A stretch of 64,000 bases of DNA from Chlorobiales bacterium Clorobi_01 (GCA_001602925.1 LUZT01000006.1:126569-190568), one strand, 5' to 3'. Counted from the stretch's first letter, positions 7,997 through 17,714 are shown. Numbers and translations are program-made. Notes: a model not told the origin generated them from the letters alone.

Positions 7997-10636
7997 ATGA
8001 CTCACAGAAACGCGAACCGGATCATCGCCGCCGGAATATTTCTGGTTGCCGAAGCGGTCTATCTCTCGACGATGGCCCCGACCTTCTCGTTCTGGGATTG
8101 CGGGGAGGTGATTGCCACCTCGTACACTCTCGGTATTCCGCATCCGCCCGGCGCTCCGCTCTACCTTCTGGTCGGGCACCTCTTTTCGCTGCTTCCGTTT
8201 TTCCAGGACATCGGTGCGCGCCTCAACCTCTTCAGCACGCTGATCAGTTCGACGACCATCATGCTGACCTACCTGATTATTGTCCGGCTGATTGCGCTCT
8301 ACCGCGACTCGAAGCCGGACGGCTGGAGTCTGCACGAACAGATCGCTGCTTACGGAGGCGCGGCGGTGGGTGCTCTGGCGCTCGCCTTTTCCGACAGCTT
8401 CTGGTTCAACGCCACGGAAACCGGTCTCTGGGCGGCATCGTCACTGCTGACGGCCACCATCTTCTGGATGATGCTTTGCTGGTATGACGAAGACCCCGCG
8501 CCCGGCAGCGAGCGGTGGCTGCTCGGCGTGATGTACCTGATCGGCCTCTCCATCGGCGTGCACCTGCTCTGCCTGCTGGCGCTCTTCGCGCTGGTGCTGA
8601 TCTACTATTTCAAGAAATATACCGTCGATCTGAAATCGTTCAGCCTGATGACGCTTTTCAGCCTCGGGCTGTTTTTTCTGATATACAAGCTGATCATCAA
8701 GGGCATACCGGTGCTGCTTGTCACTACCTCGTGGTGGGGCATGAGCCTGCTTGTCGCGGCGCTGGCATCCGGTATCTGGTACAGCCATAAGAAGCGACTC
8801 GTACTGCTGAACCTTGGGCTGCTCTCGGTAGTGTTGCTTATTCTCGGTTATACCTCCTACATGCTGATTTTTGTTCGTGCCCATGCCGGTCCGCCGATCA
8901 ACGAGAATAACCCCTCGACGCTCCAGGCCTTTTTCTCCTACGTCAACCGCGAGCAGTACGGCGAGTGGCCACTGTGGCCGAGGCGCTGGTCGCCCGAGCC
9001 GGTCTATCAGTATTTCTACCAGAAATATTCGAGCGAGTGGGACTACTTCTGGCGTTACCAGCTCAACCAGATGTACCTCCGCTATTTCGGATGGCAGTTT
9101 ATTGGCCGTTCCGCTGATGTCGAGGGGGCGGTTGTCGACTGGGGAAAGCTTTGGGGGATCCCTTTCCTGGCGGGGCTTTTCGGCGCGGTTGCCCATTTTC
9201 GCAAGAACTGGAAGATGGCGCTACCGGTGGCCACGCTCTTTCTCATGACCGGCGTGATTCTTGTCCTCTACCTCAACCAGCCCGAACCGCAGCCGCGTGA
9301 ACGCGACTACAGCTACGTCGGCAGCTTTTTCGCCTTCGCTCTCTGGATCGGCATCGGTGTCGAGCGGCTCTTTACCTGGTTTTCCGGCAGGCTCAAGTCG
9401 CTCGATCCGAAGCAGCTCGTCTGGCTCGCCGTGGCGGTGGTGGCATCCGGCTTGCTCTCGATCAACGGGCGGATGCTCATGGCCAACTATCGCACGCATG
9501 ACCGCTCCGGCAACTACGTGTCGTGGGACTGGGCCTGGAATATTTTGCAAAGTTGCGAGAAGGATGCCATTCTCTTCACCAACGGCGACAACGACACCTT
9601 TCCACTCTGGTATCTTCAGGAGGTGGAACGCATCCGTACCGACGTGCGGGTGGTCAATCTCAGTCTGGCCAATACCGGCTGGTACCTGCTGCAACTCAAG
9701 CACGAAAGTCCGCGGGGTGCCAAACCGGTCAATATCGAAATGCGTGACGATGACCTGGCGAACATTTCGTATGTGCCGGTCGATTCGGTCGAAGTGGCCG
9801 TACCGGCGGGCATAGAGCAACGGAAACTCTACGACGTCGCCCGGCGTTCCGGCATCGCCTTGCCGGGCATTCCGTCCGATTCGCTTCGCTGGACGGTTCG
9901 ACCCGCGCTGACCTATCAGGGCACGGGTTTCCTCCGTCCGCAGGACATCGCCGTTTATGCCATCGTGGTGGACAATTTCGGCAAGCGTCCGATCTACTTC
10001 GCGCTGACCGTCGACCCCTCCGAAATGACCGGTCTTGACCGCAATCTGCGTCTCGACGGACTGGTTTATCGCCTCGTGCCACTGAAAAGCGATTCGGCGT
10101 TGAGCTTCGCTGATCCTGGCACGCTGTACGGCAACCTGTTTAACGCCTATCGTTATCGCAACACCGGTAATCTTGCGGTCAACATCGACGAAACCTCCCG
10201 GAACCTGCTCGGCAACTATCCGCCACTGTTCGCCCGTCTGGCTATCACCCTCTCTGCATCGCCGGAACAGGAGGTGATGGTCCCGGATGCTTCCGGTGCT
10301 CACAAAACTGTGCGCAGGGGAGAGCTCGCCCTCGAAGTGCTCGACCGCTACACCCGGCTGTTTCCGCTGAGCCGTTATCCGGTTACGCCAAAGCTTGCCG
10401 GATCGGTGGTTGCTATGTATGCAGCAGGCGGTGCAAACGAAAAAGCATATCCTTATATTCACTATCTTGAATCGCTGGCGGCCCGTACCAGCGTTGGACA
10501 GTATCCCGAACTGTACTTTACCCTGGCGCAGGCTTATCGCGCGACAGGAAAGGTTCACGAGGCAGATGGTATTATGAAGGAACTCGAAATGGAGCTTCCC
10601 GGATTGCGGAGGCGTCTGGATTCACTCAAGCAATAG
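7997..10636 (+). CDS. DUF2723 polytopic membrane protein (glycosyltransferase-like)
   Basis: About 879 residues. The N-terminal half has many hydrophobic segments and opens with the DUF2723 signature: YLSTMAPTFSFWDCGEVIA followed by GIPHPPGAPLYLL. Members resemble GT-C protein O-mannosyltransferases and the eukaryotic TMEM260, and are common in Bacteroidetes/Chlorobi. The W-D-C-G-E acidic residue in the first periplasmic loop is where GT-C enzymes keep their catalytic acid. The C-terminal part is soluble and ends with a TPR-like helical stretch (YPELYFTLAQAYRATGKVHEADGI). I took the ATG at 7997; a TTG 7 codons earlier is also open. Neither has a clear ribosome-binding site. Donor and acceptor are unknown. 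Confidence 0.75.
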   Translation: MTHRNANRIIAAGIFLVAEAVYLSTMAPTFSFWDCGEVIATSYTLGIPHPPGAPLYLLVGHLFSLLPFFQDIGARLNLFSTLISSTTIMLTYLIIVRLIALYRDSKPDGWSLHEQIAAYGGAAVGALALAFSDSFWFNATETGLWAASSLLTATIFWMMLCWYDEDPAPGSERWLLGVMYLIGLSIGVHLLCLLALFALVLIYYFKKYTVDLKSFSLMTLFSLGLFFLIYKLIIKGIPVLLVTTSWWGMSLLVAALASGIWYSHKKRLVLLNLGLLSVVLLILGYTSYMLIFVRAHAGPPINENNPSTLQAFFSYVNREQYGEWPLWPRRWSPEPVYQYFYQKYSSEWDYFWRYQLNQMYLRYFGWQFIGRSADVEGAVVDWGKLWGIPFLAGLFGAVAHFRKNWKMALPVATLFLMTGVILVLYLNQPEPQPRERDYSYVGSFFAFALWIGIGVERLFTWFSGRLKSLDPKQLVWLAVAVVASGLLSINGRMLMANYRTHDRSGNYVSWDWAWNILQSCEKDAILFTNGDNDTFPLWYLQEVERIRTDVRVVNLSLANTGWYLLQLKHESPRGAKPVNIEMRDDDLANISYVPVDSVEVAVPAGIEQRKLYDVARRSGIALPGIPSDSLRWTVRPALTYQGTGFLRPQDIAVYAIVVDNFGKRPIYFALTVDPSEMTGLDRNLRLDGLVYRLVPLKSDSALSFADPGTLYGNLFNAYRYRNTGNLAVNIDETSRNLLGNYPPLFARLAITLSASPEQEVMVPDASGAHKTVRRGELALEVLDRYTRLFPLSRYPVTPKLAGSVVAMYAAGGANEKAYPYIHYLESLAARTSVGQYPELYFTLAQAYRATGKVHEADGIMKELEMELPGLRRRLDSLKQ

Positions 10637-10648
10637 TTTGTTTTTTCA

Positions 10649-11443
10649 ATGAGCAATATTCATGCTACAGCAGTCATCGGCTCCGGAGCCCTGCTCGGCG
10701 AAGGTGTCGAGGTCGGTCCTTACACCGTGATCGAAGATGATGTCGTCATCGGCGACAGGACGGTCATCGGGCCTCATGTTCATATCGCCGACGGGGCGCG
10801 CATCGGCAACGAGTGCCGGATTTCGACCGGCGCGGTGCTTGCGACCGCACCACAGGATCTCAAGTACGCCGGGGAGAAAACCTATCTTCACATCGGCGAC
10901 CGTACAGTCATCTGCGAGTGTGTGACCCTGAACCGCGGCACCAAGGCCAGTGGCAAGACCGTGGTTGGTTCCGACAATCTCATCATGGCTTACGTCCACG
11001 CGGGGCACGACTGCGTGATCGGCAACCATGTGGTGATCGCCAACTCGGTGCAGTTTGGCGGCCACTGCCATGTGGGCGATTACGTGGTGGTGGGCGGTCT
11101 GGCCGGAGTGCACCAGTTTGTCAGGATCGGGCGGTACGCGATGGTTGGCGGCATCTCCCGCGCGGCGCTTGATGTTCCACCCTTTGTCATGGCTGGTGGG
11201 CATGCCTCGTTCCGGTACGAAGGGCTCAATGTCATTGGCCTGAAGAGGCGTGGTTTCACCTCCGAACAGCTCAGCAACATCCGGGACGCCTACCGCGTCA
11301 TTTTCCAGTCGGGCCTGCTGCTCTCCACGGCGCTCGAAACCGTGCGCCGCGATCTTCCGCCGGCTCCGGAAGTGGTCGAAATCCTCGACTTCTTCGCATC
11401 GGGAGTGTACAACCGGAAGTTTCTCAAGCCCTTCAATTCATAA
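10649..11443 (+). CDS. lpxA: UDP-N-acetylglucosamine O-acyltransferase
   Basis: LpxA carries out the first step of lipid A synthesis, moving a 3-hydroxyacyl chain from acyl-ACP to UDP-GlcNAc in the cytoplasm. The 264-residue length fits the family (262 in E. coli). The sequence is mostly left-handed beta-helix hexapeptide repeats, with the catalytic histidine in YVHAGHDC (H120) and a helical C-terminal domain from about residue 190 (FVMAGGHASFRYEGLN). It follows the DUF2723 gene by 12 bases and precedes the ROK kinase by 12, so it is within the same run. lpxH, a later step, is elsewhere in this window. The start lacks an obvious ribosome-binding site. Confidence 0.93.
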   Translation: MSNIHATAVIGSGALLGEGVEVGPYTVIEDDVVIGDRTVIGPHVHIADGARIGNECRISTGAVLATAPQDLKYAGEKTYLHIGDRTVICECVTLNRGTKASGKTVVGSDNLIMAYVHAGHDCVIGNHVVIANSVQFGGHCHVGDYVVVGGLAGVHQFVRIGRYAMVGGISRAALDVPPFVMAGGHASFRYEGLNVIGLKRRGFTSEQLSNIRDAYRVIFQSGLLLSTALETVRRDLPPAPEVVEILDFFASGVYNRKFLKPFNS

Positions 11444-11455
11444 GCAGTTACGGAT

Positions 11456-12466
11456 ATGCCATCATGGGCGCTTGGCATCGATCTCGGCGGGACGAACATC
11501 AAGATAGCGGTCGTCGATGAGTTGAAGGGGATTCTCTTCGAGGATACCCAGCCGACCGATGCCGCCGCCGGCCCGGAGGGCGTCGTTCGGCAACTGGCGT
11601 TCATGGCCGATGCGATTTACCAGCGAGCTGCCGAGGCGCTTGACACCGGCTTTTTTGCAGGGATCGGCCTCGGCGCTCCGGGTGCGGTCGATGCCGAGAA
11701 GGGCACGCTCTCCTACCCGCCGAACCTGCCTGGCTGGGGGCGTTACGATCTGCGCGATCAGCTGCAGATGCGTCTCGAACAGGCCCACGGTCTCCGTTCA
11801 GTTGTCATTATCGAGAACGACGCCAACGCAGCCGCCTACGGCGAAGCGATTTTTGGCGGCGGCAACGCTTTCCGCGACTTCATGCTGGTGACGCTCGGCA
11901 CCGGTGTGGGTGGTGGCATCATTCTCGATCGCAAGCTCTATCGCGGCCCCTCCGGTACGGCGGGAGAGATTGGTTTCATGATCATCGATTTCGAGGGCGA
12001 GAGCGTTCACGCGGGCATTCGGGGTACCATCGAGGGGCTGATCGGCAAGGAGCGCATCGTGGAGCTGGCGTGCAGCCCGGAGATGGGGGCATCGCGTTCA
12101 CCGCGCCTCAATGAACTGTGCAGCCGCGATTTTTCCCATCTCTCTCCCCGCCATCTCGAACAGGCGGCCAAGGAAGGTGATGCTGCTGCCCTGCGCACCT
12201 GGGAGCGGATCGGCGCCATTCTCGGTGTTGGGCTGGCCAACATCACCGCCCTGATGGATATTCGCAAGTTTGTCATCGGCGGGGGTATCTCTGCCGCTGG
12301 CGAGCTGATCTTCAAGCCGGCCATGATGCAACTGCATCGCTCGACCCTGCCCTCGATGCATGATGGGCTGGAGATCGTTCCGGCGCGGCTTGGCAACAAG
12401 GCCGGAATCTACGGCGCGGCGGCGCTCTGTTTCAACGCTGCTCAATCCTCGAATCGAGATGATTGA
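11456..12466 (+). CDS. ROK-family sugar kinase
   Basis: A 336-residue ROK (repressor, ORF, kinase) protein with no N-terminal helix-turn-helix, so a kinase rather than a repressor. The ATP phosphate loop is GIDLGGTNIK at residues 5-14, the catalytic region is IENDANAAAYGEA, and LGTGVGGGII follows. The ROK zinc site, normally a Cys-rich CxCGxxGCxE, is replaced by VHAGIRGTIEGLIG, so no zinc-binding cysteines remain. Glucokinase is the likeliest activity; N-acetylglucosamine or mannose are alternatives. Its end overlaps the next start by 8 bases, which implies coupled translation with the ComF-type gene. Confidence 0.82.
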   Translation: MPSWALGIDLGGTNIKIAVVDELKGILFEDTQPTDAAAGPEGVVRQLAFMADAIYQRAAEALDTGFFAGIGLGAPGAVDAEKGTLSYPPNLPGWGRYDLRDQLQMRLEQAHGLRSVVIIENDANAAAYGEAIFGGGNAFRDFMLVTLGTGVGGGIILDRKLYRGPSGTAGEIGFMIIDFEGESVHAGIRGTIEGLIGKERIVELACSPEMGASRSPRLNELCSRDFSHLSPRHLEQAAKEGDAAALRTWERIGAILGVGLANITALMDIRKFVIGGGISAAGELIFKPAMMQLHRSTLPSMHDGLEIVPARLGNKAGIYGAAALCFNAAQSSNRDD

Positions 12467-13151
12467 GGGGCTGGCGCACCTGCTCTTTCCCGAGGTCTGC
12501 ACCCTCTGCCAGAAGCCGCTCGGCGAGGGCGAGGAGCACATCTGCGCCGGATGCTTCAATGACTTCAACCCGTTTCCGTCTGTGCTTGCCGGAGGCGCGG
12601 CACTCAAAAGCACGGTGCGTGCGCACTTTGGCGAGAAGGCGGTTCCAGCTGCGGCATGGTGCCTCTACCCTTACCGCAGCAGCGGCAGTCTGCACGAGGC
12701 GATGCATGCTATGAAATATGGCGGACTGTTTCCCTTGGGTGAACTGTTCGGCAAGCGGCTCGGGGAGCTTATCCGTCAGGGGAGTGTTCCGGTCGGGTTC
12801 GACGCGATCGTGCCGGTGCCACTGCATCATCTCAAGCGCATCGAGCGCACGTACAACCAGGCCGAAGCGCTTGCCCGCGGCATGGCTGGTCTGATCGGCC
12901 TGCCCGTTGCGACGCGGAGCCTCGAGCGTTGTGTCTATACTGGTACGCAGACCGGACTTGGTATAAAGGCACGGCGCGAGAACATGACGGGAGCTTTCCG
13001 CCCAGGACGCGAGCGTTGCGCGGCAAGAGTGCTGCTGGTGGACGATGTGCTCACGACCGGCGCGACGATGGTGGCTGCGGCGGAGGCGCTGAAAGCCGCC
13101 GGAGCGGTCGAGGTGGCTTTTGCGACCGTTGCCCTCACCGAAAAGGAGTAG
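12459..13151 (+). CDS. ComF-type phosphoribosyltransferase
   Basis: The 230-residue protein starts inside the end of the ROK gene. An N-terminal zinc ribbon (CTLCQKPLG and CAGCF, two CxxC pairs) precedes a type I phosphoribosyltransferase fold, whose PRPP loop reads VLLVDDVLTTGATM near the C-terminus. This is the ComF/GntX family. ComF is needed for DNA uptake in naturally competent bacteria, and C. tepidum is transformable, so a role in competence is possible but inferred. A start further upstream would lie within the kinase gene and is not supported. Confidence 0.82.
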   Translation: MIEGLAHLLFPEVCTLCQKPLGEGEEHICAGCFNDFNPFPSVLAGGAALKSTVRAHFGEKAVPAAAWCLYPYRSSGSLHEAMHAMKYGGLFPLGELFGKRLGELIRQGSVPVGFDAIVPVPLHHLKRIERTYNQAEALARGMAGLIGLPVATRSLERCVYTGTQTGLGIKARRENMTGAFRPGRERCAARVLLVDDVLTTGATMVAAAEALKAAGAVEVAFATVALTEKE

Positions 13152-13157
13152 CCGGAG

Positions 13158-13904
13158 ATGGATCTTTTTTACGTTTTGCCGCACCAGCTCGATCTTGAAC
13201 ATGCCCGGGCGACCATCGACGGCGAAGAGTTCCACCATCTCGCCCGTGTGCTGCGCTGCCAGCCGGGCGACGTCGTCCCGATTACAGACGGCGCGGGCTT
13301 TGCTGCGGAGCTGATGGTCGGGTCAATCGGCAAGCACTCGCTCGATGGCGCGATCCGCAACCCGCGCACGGTGCCGGCGCCGGAAACGCAGGTCAGCGTG
13401 GCGTTGTCGCTCCTGAAGTCGCCGCAGCGCTTCGATCTTTTCCTCGAAAAGGCGACTGAACTCGGCGTTGCCCGCATTGTGCCAATGATCACGAAACGCA
13501 CCGTCTCTACGCCCGATTCCGGAAAGATCGGGCGTAAGCTCGAGCGGTGGCGCGGCATCGTGCAGTCAGCAGCCCGCCAGAGCCGCCGGTACCATCTTCC
13601 CGAACTTATGAGTCCACTCACCTTCCGGGAGGCGCTTGTTCTCGACGGATACGATCTGCGCCTGATTGCTCACGAAAGCGAGAATGCATTTCCTTCTTTC
13701 GAGCCAGCCGGGAAAAAGATACTCTTCCTCGTTGGCGGCGAGGGGGGCTTTACCGACGCCGAAGTCGCAGATGCTGTCGAGGCCGGATTCACGCCAGTCT
13801 CCTTCGGCGAATCGGTGCTGCGGGCCGAGACCGCTGGAATCTTCGCAGTTGCCCTTGTCCGGGCCAGGCTGCTGGCAGAGGCCGATCCCGCAAAGCGTCT
13901 CTGA
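13158..13904 (+). CDS. rsmE: 16S rRNA (uracil-1498-N3)-methyltransferase
   Basis: RsmE methylates U1498 of 16S rRNA using SAM. The 248-residue protein has an N-terminal PUA-like part (EEFHHLARVLRCQPGD) and a C-terminal SPOUT knot. Knot motifs are visible: EKATELGVARIVP, QSAARQSRR, LVGGEGGFTDAE (family GPEGGF) and FGESVLRAETA (family LGxRILRxETA). It starts 6 bases after the ComF-type stop in the same plus-strand run. The first glycine of the family GPEGG is kept but proline is replaced by glycine, a minor variation. Confidence 0.92.
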   Translation: MDLFYVLPHQLDLEHARATIDGEEFHHLARVLRCQPGDVVPITDGAGFAAELMVGSIGKHSLDGAIRNPRTVPAPETQVSVALSLLKSPQRFDLFLEKATELGVARIVPMITKRTVSTPDSGKIGRKLERWRGIVQSAARQSRRYHLPELMSPLTFREALVLDGYDLRLIAHESENAFPSFEPAGKKILFLVGGEGGFTDAEVADAVEAGFTPVSFGESVLRAETAGIFAVALVRARLLAEADPAKRL

Positions 13905-13983
13905 TCCAGGTCCGTTGCGGTCGAATCACTTTTTGCAGTGATGCGGCGAGCAGGTTAAATTGAGGGAGTTTTTGCAACGATGG

Positions 13984-15108
13984 ATGCCCCTTATTGCCAT
14001 GACACGGATGAACACACCGCAATTCAACAAGATCGCCGTGCTTGTCGCGACGCTCCTGATCTCTGCGCTCTTTCTGACGATGATCAGGCAGTTTCTGGTG
14101 ACGATTCTGCTGGCCGGAATTTTTACCGGGCTGGCCTATCCGCTTTTCAGCCGGTTTATTACGCTGACCCGGGGCCACCGGAGCCTGAGCGCTTCGATGA
14201 CCCTCTTCATCTTTTTCATGATGGTTTTTCTGCCGCTGCTGGCAGTATTTGCCGTGGTGATTCTGCAAGCGGTTTCCCTGAGCAGCACGGTCATTCCGCT
14301 GATTCGCGAACAGCTTCGCGATCCGGAAGGGTTCCTGCGGATGCTCTCCAGCCTGCCTTTTTACAAGGATATCGAGAGCTATAGCGACCTGATTCTTGAA
14401 AAAGCTGCCGAAATTCTCGGCAATCTCGGCTCATCGGTTCTCAGCAGTTTTTCGGCGATCACCTGGACGGCGATCTATGATCTTGTGCTTTTTATCATTT
14501 TCTGGTACACCATGTTTTTTCTGCTCAGGGACGGGCACGAGCTTCTGGAGCGCATCAAGTACTACCTTCCCCTGAACGAGAGTGATCAGAAGCGCCTGTT
14601 CGACCGTTTCGTGTCGGTTACAAGAGCCTCGCTGAAAGGCTCACTCATCATCGCCGTCATTCAGGGCACTCTGGCCGGTCTTGCTTTTTATGTGGCCGGG
14701 ATCAACCAGGCGGTGTTCTGGGGAGCGATCATGGCGACGCTGTCGCTGTTGCCGCTCATCGGTTCGCCCATTATCTGGGTTCCGGCAGTCATTATCCTGG
14801 CTTTGTCGGGCAACTATGCGCAGGCGATCGGCCTTTTTCTTTTTTGCAGCATCATCGTTGGCCAGATCGACAATGTGCTCCGTCCGATTCTGGTCGGGCG
14901 TGACACCAGTATGCACGAGCTGTTCATTTTTTTCGGCACGCTGGGCGGCATCGGCATGTTCGGTCTGCCCGGCTTCATTATCGGTCCGGTTGTGGCAGCG
15001 CTCTTCGTGACGGTGTGGGACATTTACGGCGAGACCTTCAACGAGTCGCTGATCGAACGGCGTTCGGGCGGAGGGCAGGCGGTGGGAAGCGATCAATCAA
15101 CGCTCTGA
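13984..15108 (+). CDS. AI-2E/PerM-family membrane permease
   Basis: About 374 residues with roughly eight hydrophobic helices and a soluble loop after the third, the layout of the AI-2E transporter (UPF0118/PerM) family. Late conserved pieces include GSPIIWVPA, DNVLRPILVG, FFGTLGGIGMFGLPGFIIGPVV. Substrates vary among relatives (autoinducer-2 export, Na+/H+ exchange, pigment secretion), so none is assigned. The start is uncertain: ATG codons at 13984, 13999 and 14008 and a TTG at 13960 are all in frame, and a GAGGGAG at 13962-13968 is placed well for none of the ATGs. It is last in the run and is followed by a strong terminator. Confidence 0.75.
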   Translation: MPLIAMTRMNTPQFNKIAVLVATLLISALFLTMIRQFLVTILLAGIFTGLAYPLFSRFITLTRGHRSLSASMTLFIFFMMVFLPLLAVFAVVILQAVSLSSTVIPLIREQLRDPEGFLRMLSSLPFYKDIESYSDLILEKAAEILGNLGSSVLSSFSAITWTAIYDLVLFIIFWYTMFFLLRDGHELLERIKYYLPLNESDQKRLFDRFVSVTRASLKGSLIIAVIQGTLAGLAFYVAGINQAVFWGAIMATLSLLPLIGSPIIWVPAVIILALSGNYAQAIGLFLFCSIIVGQIDNVLRPILVGRDTSMHELFIFFGTLGGIGMFGLPGFIIGPVVAALFVTVWDIYGETFNESLIERRSGGGQAVGSDQSTL

Positions 15109-15140
15109 GATTGTGACAAGGTAGTGTGTGAGTAAAACGA

Positions 15141-15181
15141 AAAAGAGCGGCCCGATGATGAATTCAGGCCGCTCTTTTTTT
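15141..15181. terminator. Bidirectional intrinsic terminator
   Basis: A 12-base perfect stem (AAAAGAGCGGCC with GGCCGCTCTTTT) encloses a 14-base loop. T runs on the plus strand and the A run on the other side allow it to end both the permease transcript and the converging ndk transcript. Confidence 0.9.
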
Positions 15182-15208
15182 ATGAAGTCCGGTCAGTCCT
15201 GATTCCAA

Positions 15209-15631
15209 TCAGTCAACCCGGACCACCTCTTCGGCAGCGAAGAAGAAGGCGCCTTCGATGGCGGCGTTCTCCGCAGAATCGGAACCGTGGATGATGTTCT
15301 CGCCCTTGCTGTCGGCGTAGAGCTTGCGGACTGTGCCCTCGTCAGCCTGCGCCGGATCGGTTGCGCCAATCAGTGTGCGGAAGTCGGCAACAGCGTTCTC
15401 TTTTTCGAGGATCATCGGCACGCACGGGCCGGACGACATGAAATCGACCAGCTCGCCGTAGAACGGGCGCTCCTTGTGCACGGCATAGAATGCGCCGGCG
15501 GTCTCTTTGGTGAGGCGGGTTTTCTTCATCGCCACGATGCGGAAACCGGCGCGCTCGATCATATCGGTGACAGCGCCGATAAGCTGCTTGCGCACGCAAT
15601 CGGGTTTCAGGATGGTAAGGGTACGTTCCAT
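15209..15631 (-). CDS. ndk: Nucleoside diphosphate kinase
   Basis: Ndk moves the gamma phosphate from ATP to other nucleoside diphosphates through a phosphohistidine. The 140-residue length is normal. Motifs: TLTILKPD at the N-terminus, and ENIIHGSDS with the active histidine H115. The ATG at 15631 gives [11 protein letters not shown]; longer in-frame starts only add non-family residues. The gene is alone on the minus strand, with the terminator after it and a 92-base gap to the peroxiredoxin gene. Confidence 0.95.
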   Translation of the reverse strand: MERTLTILKPDCVRKQLIGAVTDMIERAGFRIVAMKKTRLTKETAGAFYAVHKERPFYGELVDFMSSGPCVPMILEKENAVADFRTLIGATDPAQADEGTVRKLYADSKGENIIHGSDSAENAAIEGAFFFAAEEVVRVD

Positions 15632-15723
15632 TATTCGGGTCTGCATTTTGTTCTGAAAAGTTTGCCCGCGAAGATACAAAAAAAGATTCGGATTCAGGCA
15701 ACCCCAGCGCGCCGCATCAATCG

Positions 15724-16170
15724 TTACGAGGCATCGATGCGCGCGAGCAGATCCTTCATCGGCTGGTAGGTGACCGGCAGGAAGTCGCTGTATGAGAGCA
15801 GCACCGTGCCCTGTTCGTCGATGAGCACGTAGGCCCGTTGCGCCATGCCGAGAAAGCCGAGGGCATCGTAGGCTTTGGCGACCGTGCGTTCCTGATCGCT
15901 CAGGAGCAGGAAGGGGAGCTCGTGCTTTTCGGCGAATTGCTTGTGCGACTCGGGGCTGTCGCCGCTGATGCCTACCACCGTGATGCCACGGCTGGTGAAT
16001 GCCGCGACGTTGTTGCGATAGTCGCAGAGCTGCGCCGTGCAGACTGGCGTATCGTCGCCGGGGTAAAAAATCAGGAGCACCTTGCGGCCTTTGAACTCCG
16101 ACAGGGAAACCATTTTGCCCGTGCTGTCGGGAAGCGTGAAATCCGGGGCGATTTTACCTTCTTCGATCAT
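15724..16170 (-). CDS. bcp: PrxQ/Bcp-type peroxiredoxin
   Basis: A 148-residue thiol peroxidase that reduces hydrogen peroxide and alkyl hydroperoxides. The peroxidatic cysteine is C44 in TPVCTAQLC, and the resolving cysteine C49 lies five residues on, the spacing of alpha-helix-type PrxQ enzymes. N-terminal [11 protein letters not shown] and IFYPGDDTP are also family motifs. Thioredoxin is the usual reductant. It is downstream of, and 17 bases from, the CBS-domain membrane protein gene, so they may share a transcript. For a strict anaerobe this fits oxygen defence. Confidence 0.92.
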   Translation of the reverse strand: MIEEGKIAPDFTLPDSTGKMVSLSEFKGRKVLLIFYPGDDTPVCTAQLCDYRNNVAAFTSRGITVVGISGDSPESHKQFAEKHELPFLLLSDQERTVAKAYDALGFLGMAQRAYVLIDEQGTVLLSYSDFLPVTYQPMKDLLARIDAS

Positions 16171-16187
16171 TGCTTTCTATGGTTTGG

Positions 16188-17522
16188 TTATTTTTTCTCG
16201 GCGTTTTTTGCCTCCTGTTCAACAAGAATGCGTCCGACACGCTTTCCGTTCATTTTGATCACCTTGAAGGTGAGTCCGTCCCATTTGACTGTGTCGGAGA
16301 CCGAGGGCACCTCGCCGAGGCGGGTCATCATGAAGCCGCCCATCGTATCGTAACGGGGCTCGTTCTCCTCGAAAAACTTCTCGGCTTCGAGGTTGAAGGC
16401 CGTGAGAAACTCATCGACCGGCACCATGCCATCGACCAGCCAGGTGCGCTCGCTCCGGCGCACGATGTTTTTCTGGTCGCCCTCCATGTCGTCCGCCGGC
16501 ACGTCGCCGACGATGCTTTCGAGCACATCGGTGAGGGTGATGGCCCCCTGTACCGAACCGTGTTCGTCGATCACCAGCGCCAGGTGCGCGCGGTTTTTTT
16601 TGAAGAGTTCGAGCACATGAAAGGCTGGCACCGATTCGGGCACGAAGAGCGGCGGTTTCATTGATGTCCGGATCGCCTCCCGGATGCTGCCTTTTGACGA
16701 GAGGCTGAAGTTGACCAGATCGAGAGACCTGACTACCCCCTGAAGCTCGTCGAGACTGCCCTTTGCTACCGGAAAGCGCGAGCGGCCGCTCGCCTTGATC
16801 CGCGCAACCAGCTCCTCGTCCGGCCTCTCCAGATCAAGCCACTCGATCTCGCTGCGCGGTGTCATCAGTGCGCTGGCCCGCTTGTCGCTCATGCGGAAAA
16901 TTCTTGAGATCATCTCGTACTCGACCGATTCGAACACCCCCTTCTTGGCGCCCTGCCGGATCATGAGCATCACATCTTCGTCGCTGACCTGGGGTTTTTC
17001 GTTCGCCTCGATGCCGAATGCGCGGAGCAGCAGCGCTGCCGAGGCGTCAGCAAGCAGCACCGCAGGGGAGCTGATGGTGCAAAGTTTGTTCATGAATCCG
17101 GCAATCCTCACGGCGATTGCTTCTGGATGCCGCAGGGCGAATTTTTTCGGAAGCAGTCCGCCGATCACGTGAGTCAGGTAAGCGAGTGATGCAATGACGA
17201 CCGTGAGCGCAAGAGGGTGGCGGTAGGGCTCAAGTATGGCGAGGTGGCTGAACAGCGCAGCGAGTGGTTCGGCAAAAAAAAGTCCGCCCAGAACGCTCGT
17301 CAGGGTGGTGATCAGAATGGCTGTGACCTTGATGGACGACAGGAACCGGGCGGCATTATCCTGAAGTTTCAGCGCGACAGACGCCGATGGGTATCCCGCT
17401 TCCCGCAGCTCACGCAGGCGGGCCGGGCTCGAAGAGATGATGGCGAACTCCGCCAGAGAGAGGACTCCTTCGAAGAGGATCAGCAGGATGATGATGATCG
17501 CTTCTGCGCTTTGGGGACTCAT
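16188..17522 (-). CDS. CorC/HlyC-type membrane protein (DUF21, CBS pair)
   Basis: A 444-residue protein. The N-terminal DUF21 membrane domain has about four helices (IIIILLILFEGVLSLAEFAI onward). A pair of CBS domains follows (RMSDKRASALMTPRSEIEWL to ITLTDVLESIVGDV), and a C-terminal CorC_HlyC domain ends the protein (WLVDGMVPVDEFLTAF, YDTMGGFMMTRLGEVP). Family members are linked to magnesium and cobalt efflux, which could matter in cells that handle large amounts of Mg for bacteriochlorophyll, but this is inference. The older label hemolysin is not informative. Confidence 0.87.
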   Translation of the reverse strand: MSPQSAEAIIIILLILFEGVLSLAEFAIISSSPARLRELREAGYPSASVALKLQDNAARFLSSIKVTAILITTLTSVLGGLFFAEPLAALFSHLAILEPYRHPLALTVVIASLAYLTHVIGGLLPKKFALRHPEAIAVRIAGFMNKLCTISSPAVLLADASAALLLRAFGIEANEKPQVSDEDVMLMIRQGAKKGVFESVEYEMISRIFRMSDKRASALMTPRSEIEWLDLERPDEELVARIKASGRSRFPVAKGSLDELQGVVRSLDLVNFSLSSKGSIREAIRTSMKPPLFVPESVPAFHVLELFKKNRAHLALVIDEHGSVQGAITLTDVLESIVGDVPADDMEGDQKNIVRRSERTWLVDGMVPVDEFLTAFNLEAEKFFEENEPRYDTMGGFMMTRLGEVPSVSDTVKWDGLTFKVIKMNGKRVGRILVEQEAKNAEKK

Positions 17523-17714
17523 AAGTTAAGGTTCAGTGACCCGGCATGTTATGCTTTGATATGTCTCAAGATACAGCAATACCTTCACATAACCGGCTTG
17601 GTGTTTTGAACGTTTCATTGAAAGGCGTTGCCATTGTCAGAGCGATGATGCTTGCCCGGCGGCGAATTTCTGTGTAAAATCAATAAAAATACACCATCAC
17701 TTTGCCGGTTCGCT

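Noticed and set aside
16188-17522. Hemolysin
   Set aside because: The DUF21-CBS-CorC layout belongs to ion-transport related proteins; the hemolysin name is historical.
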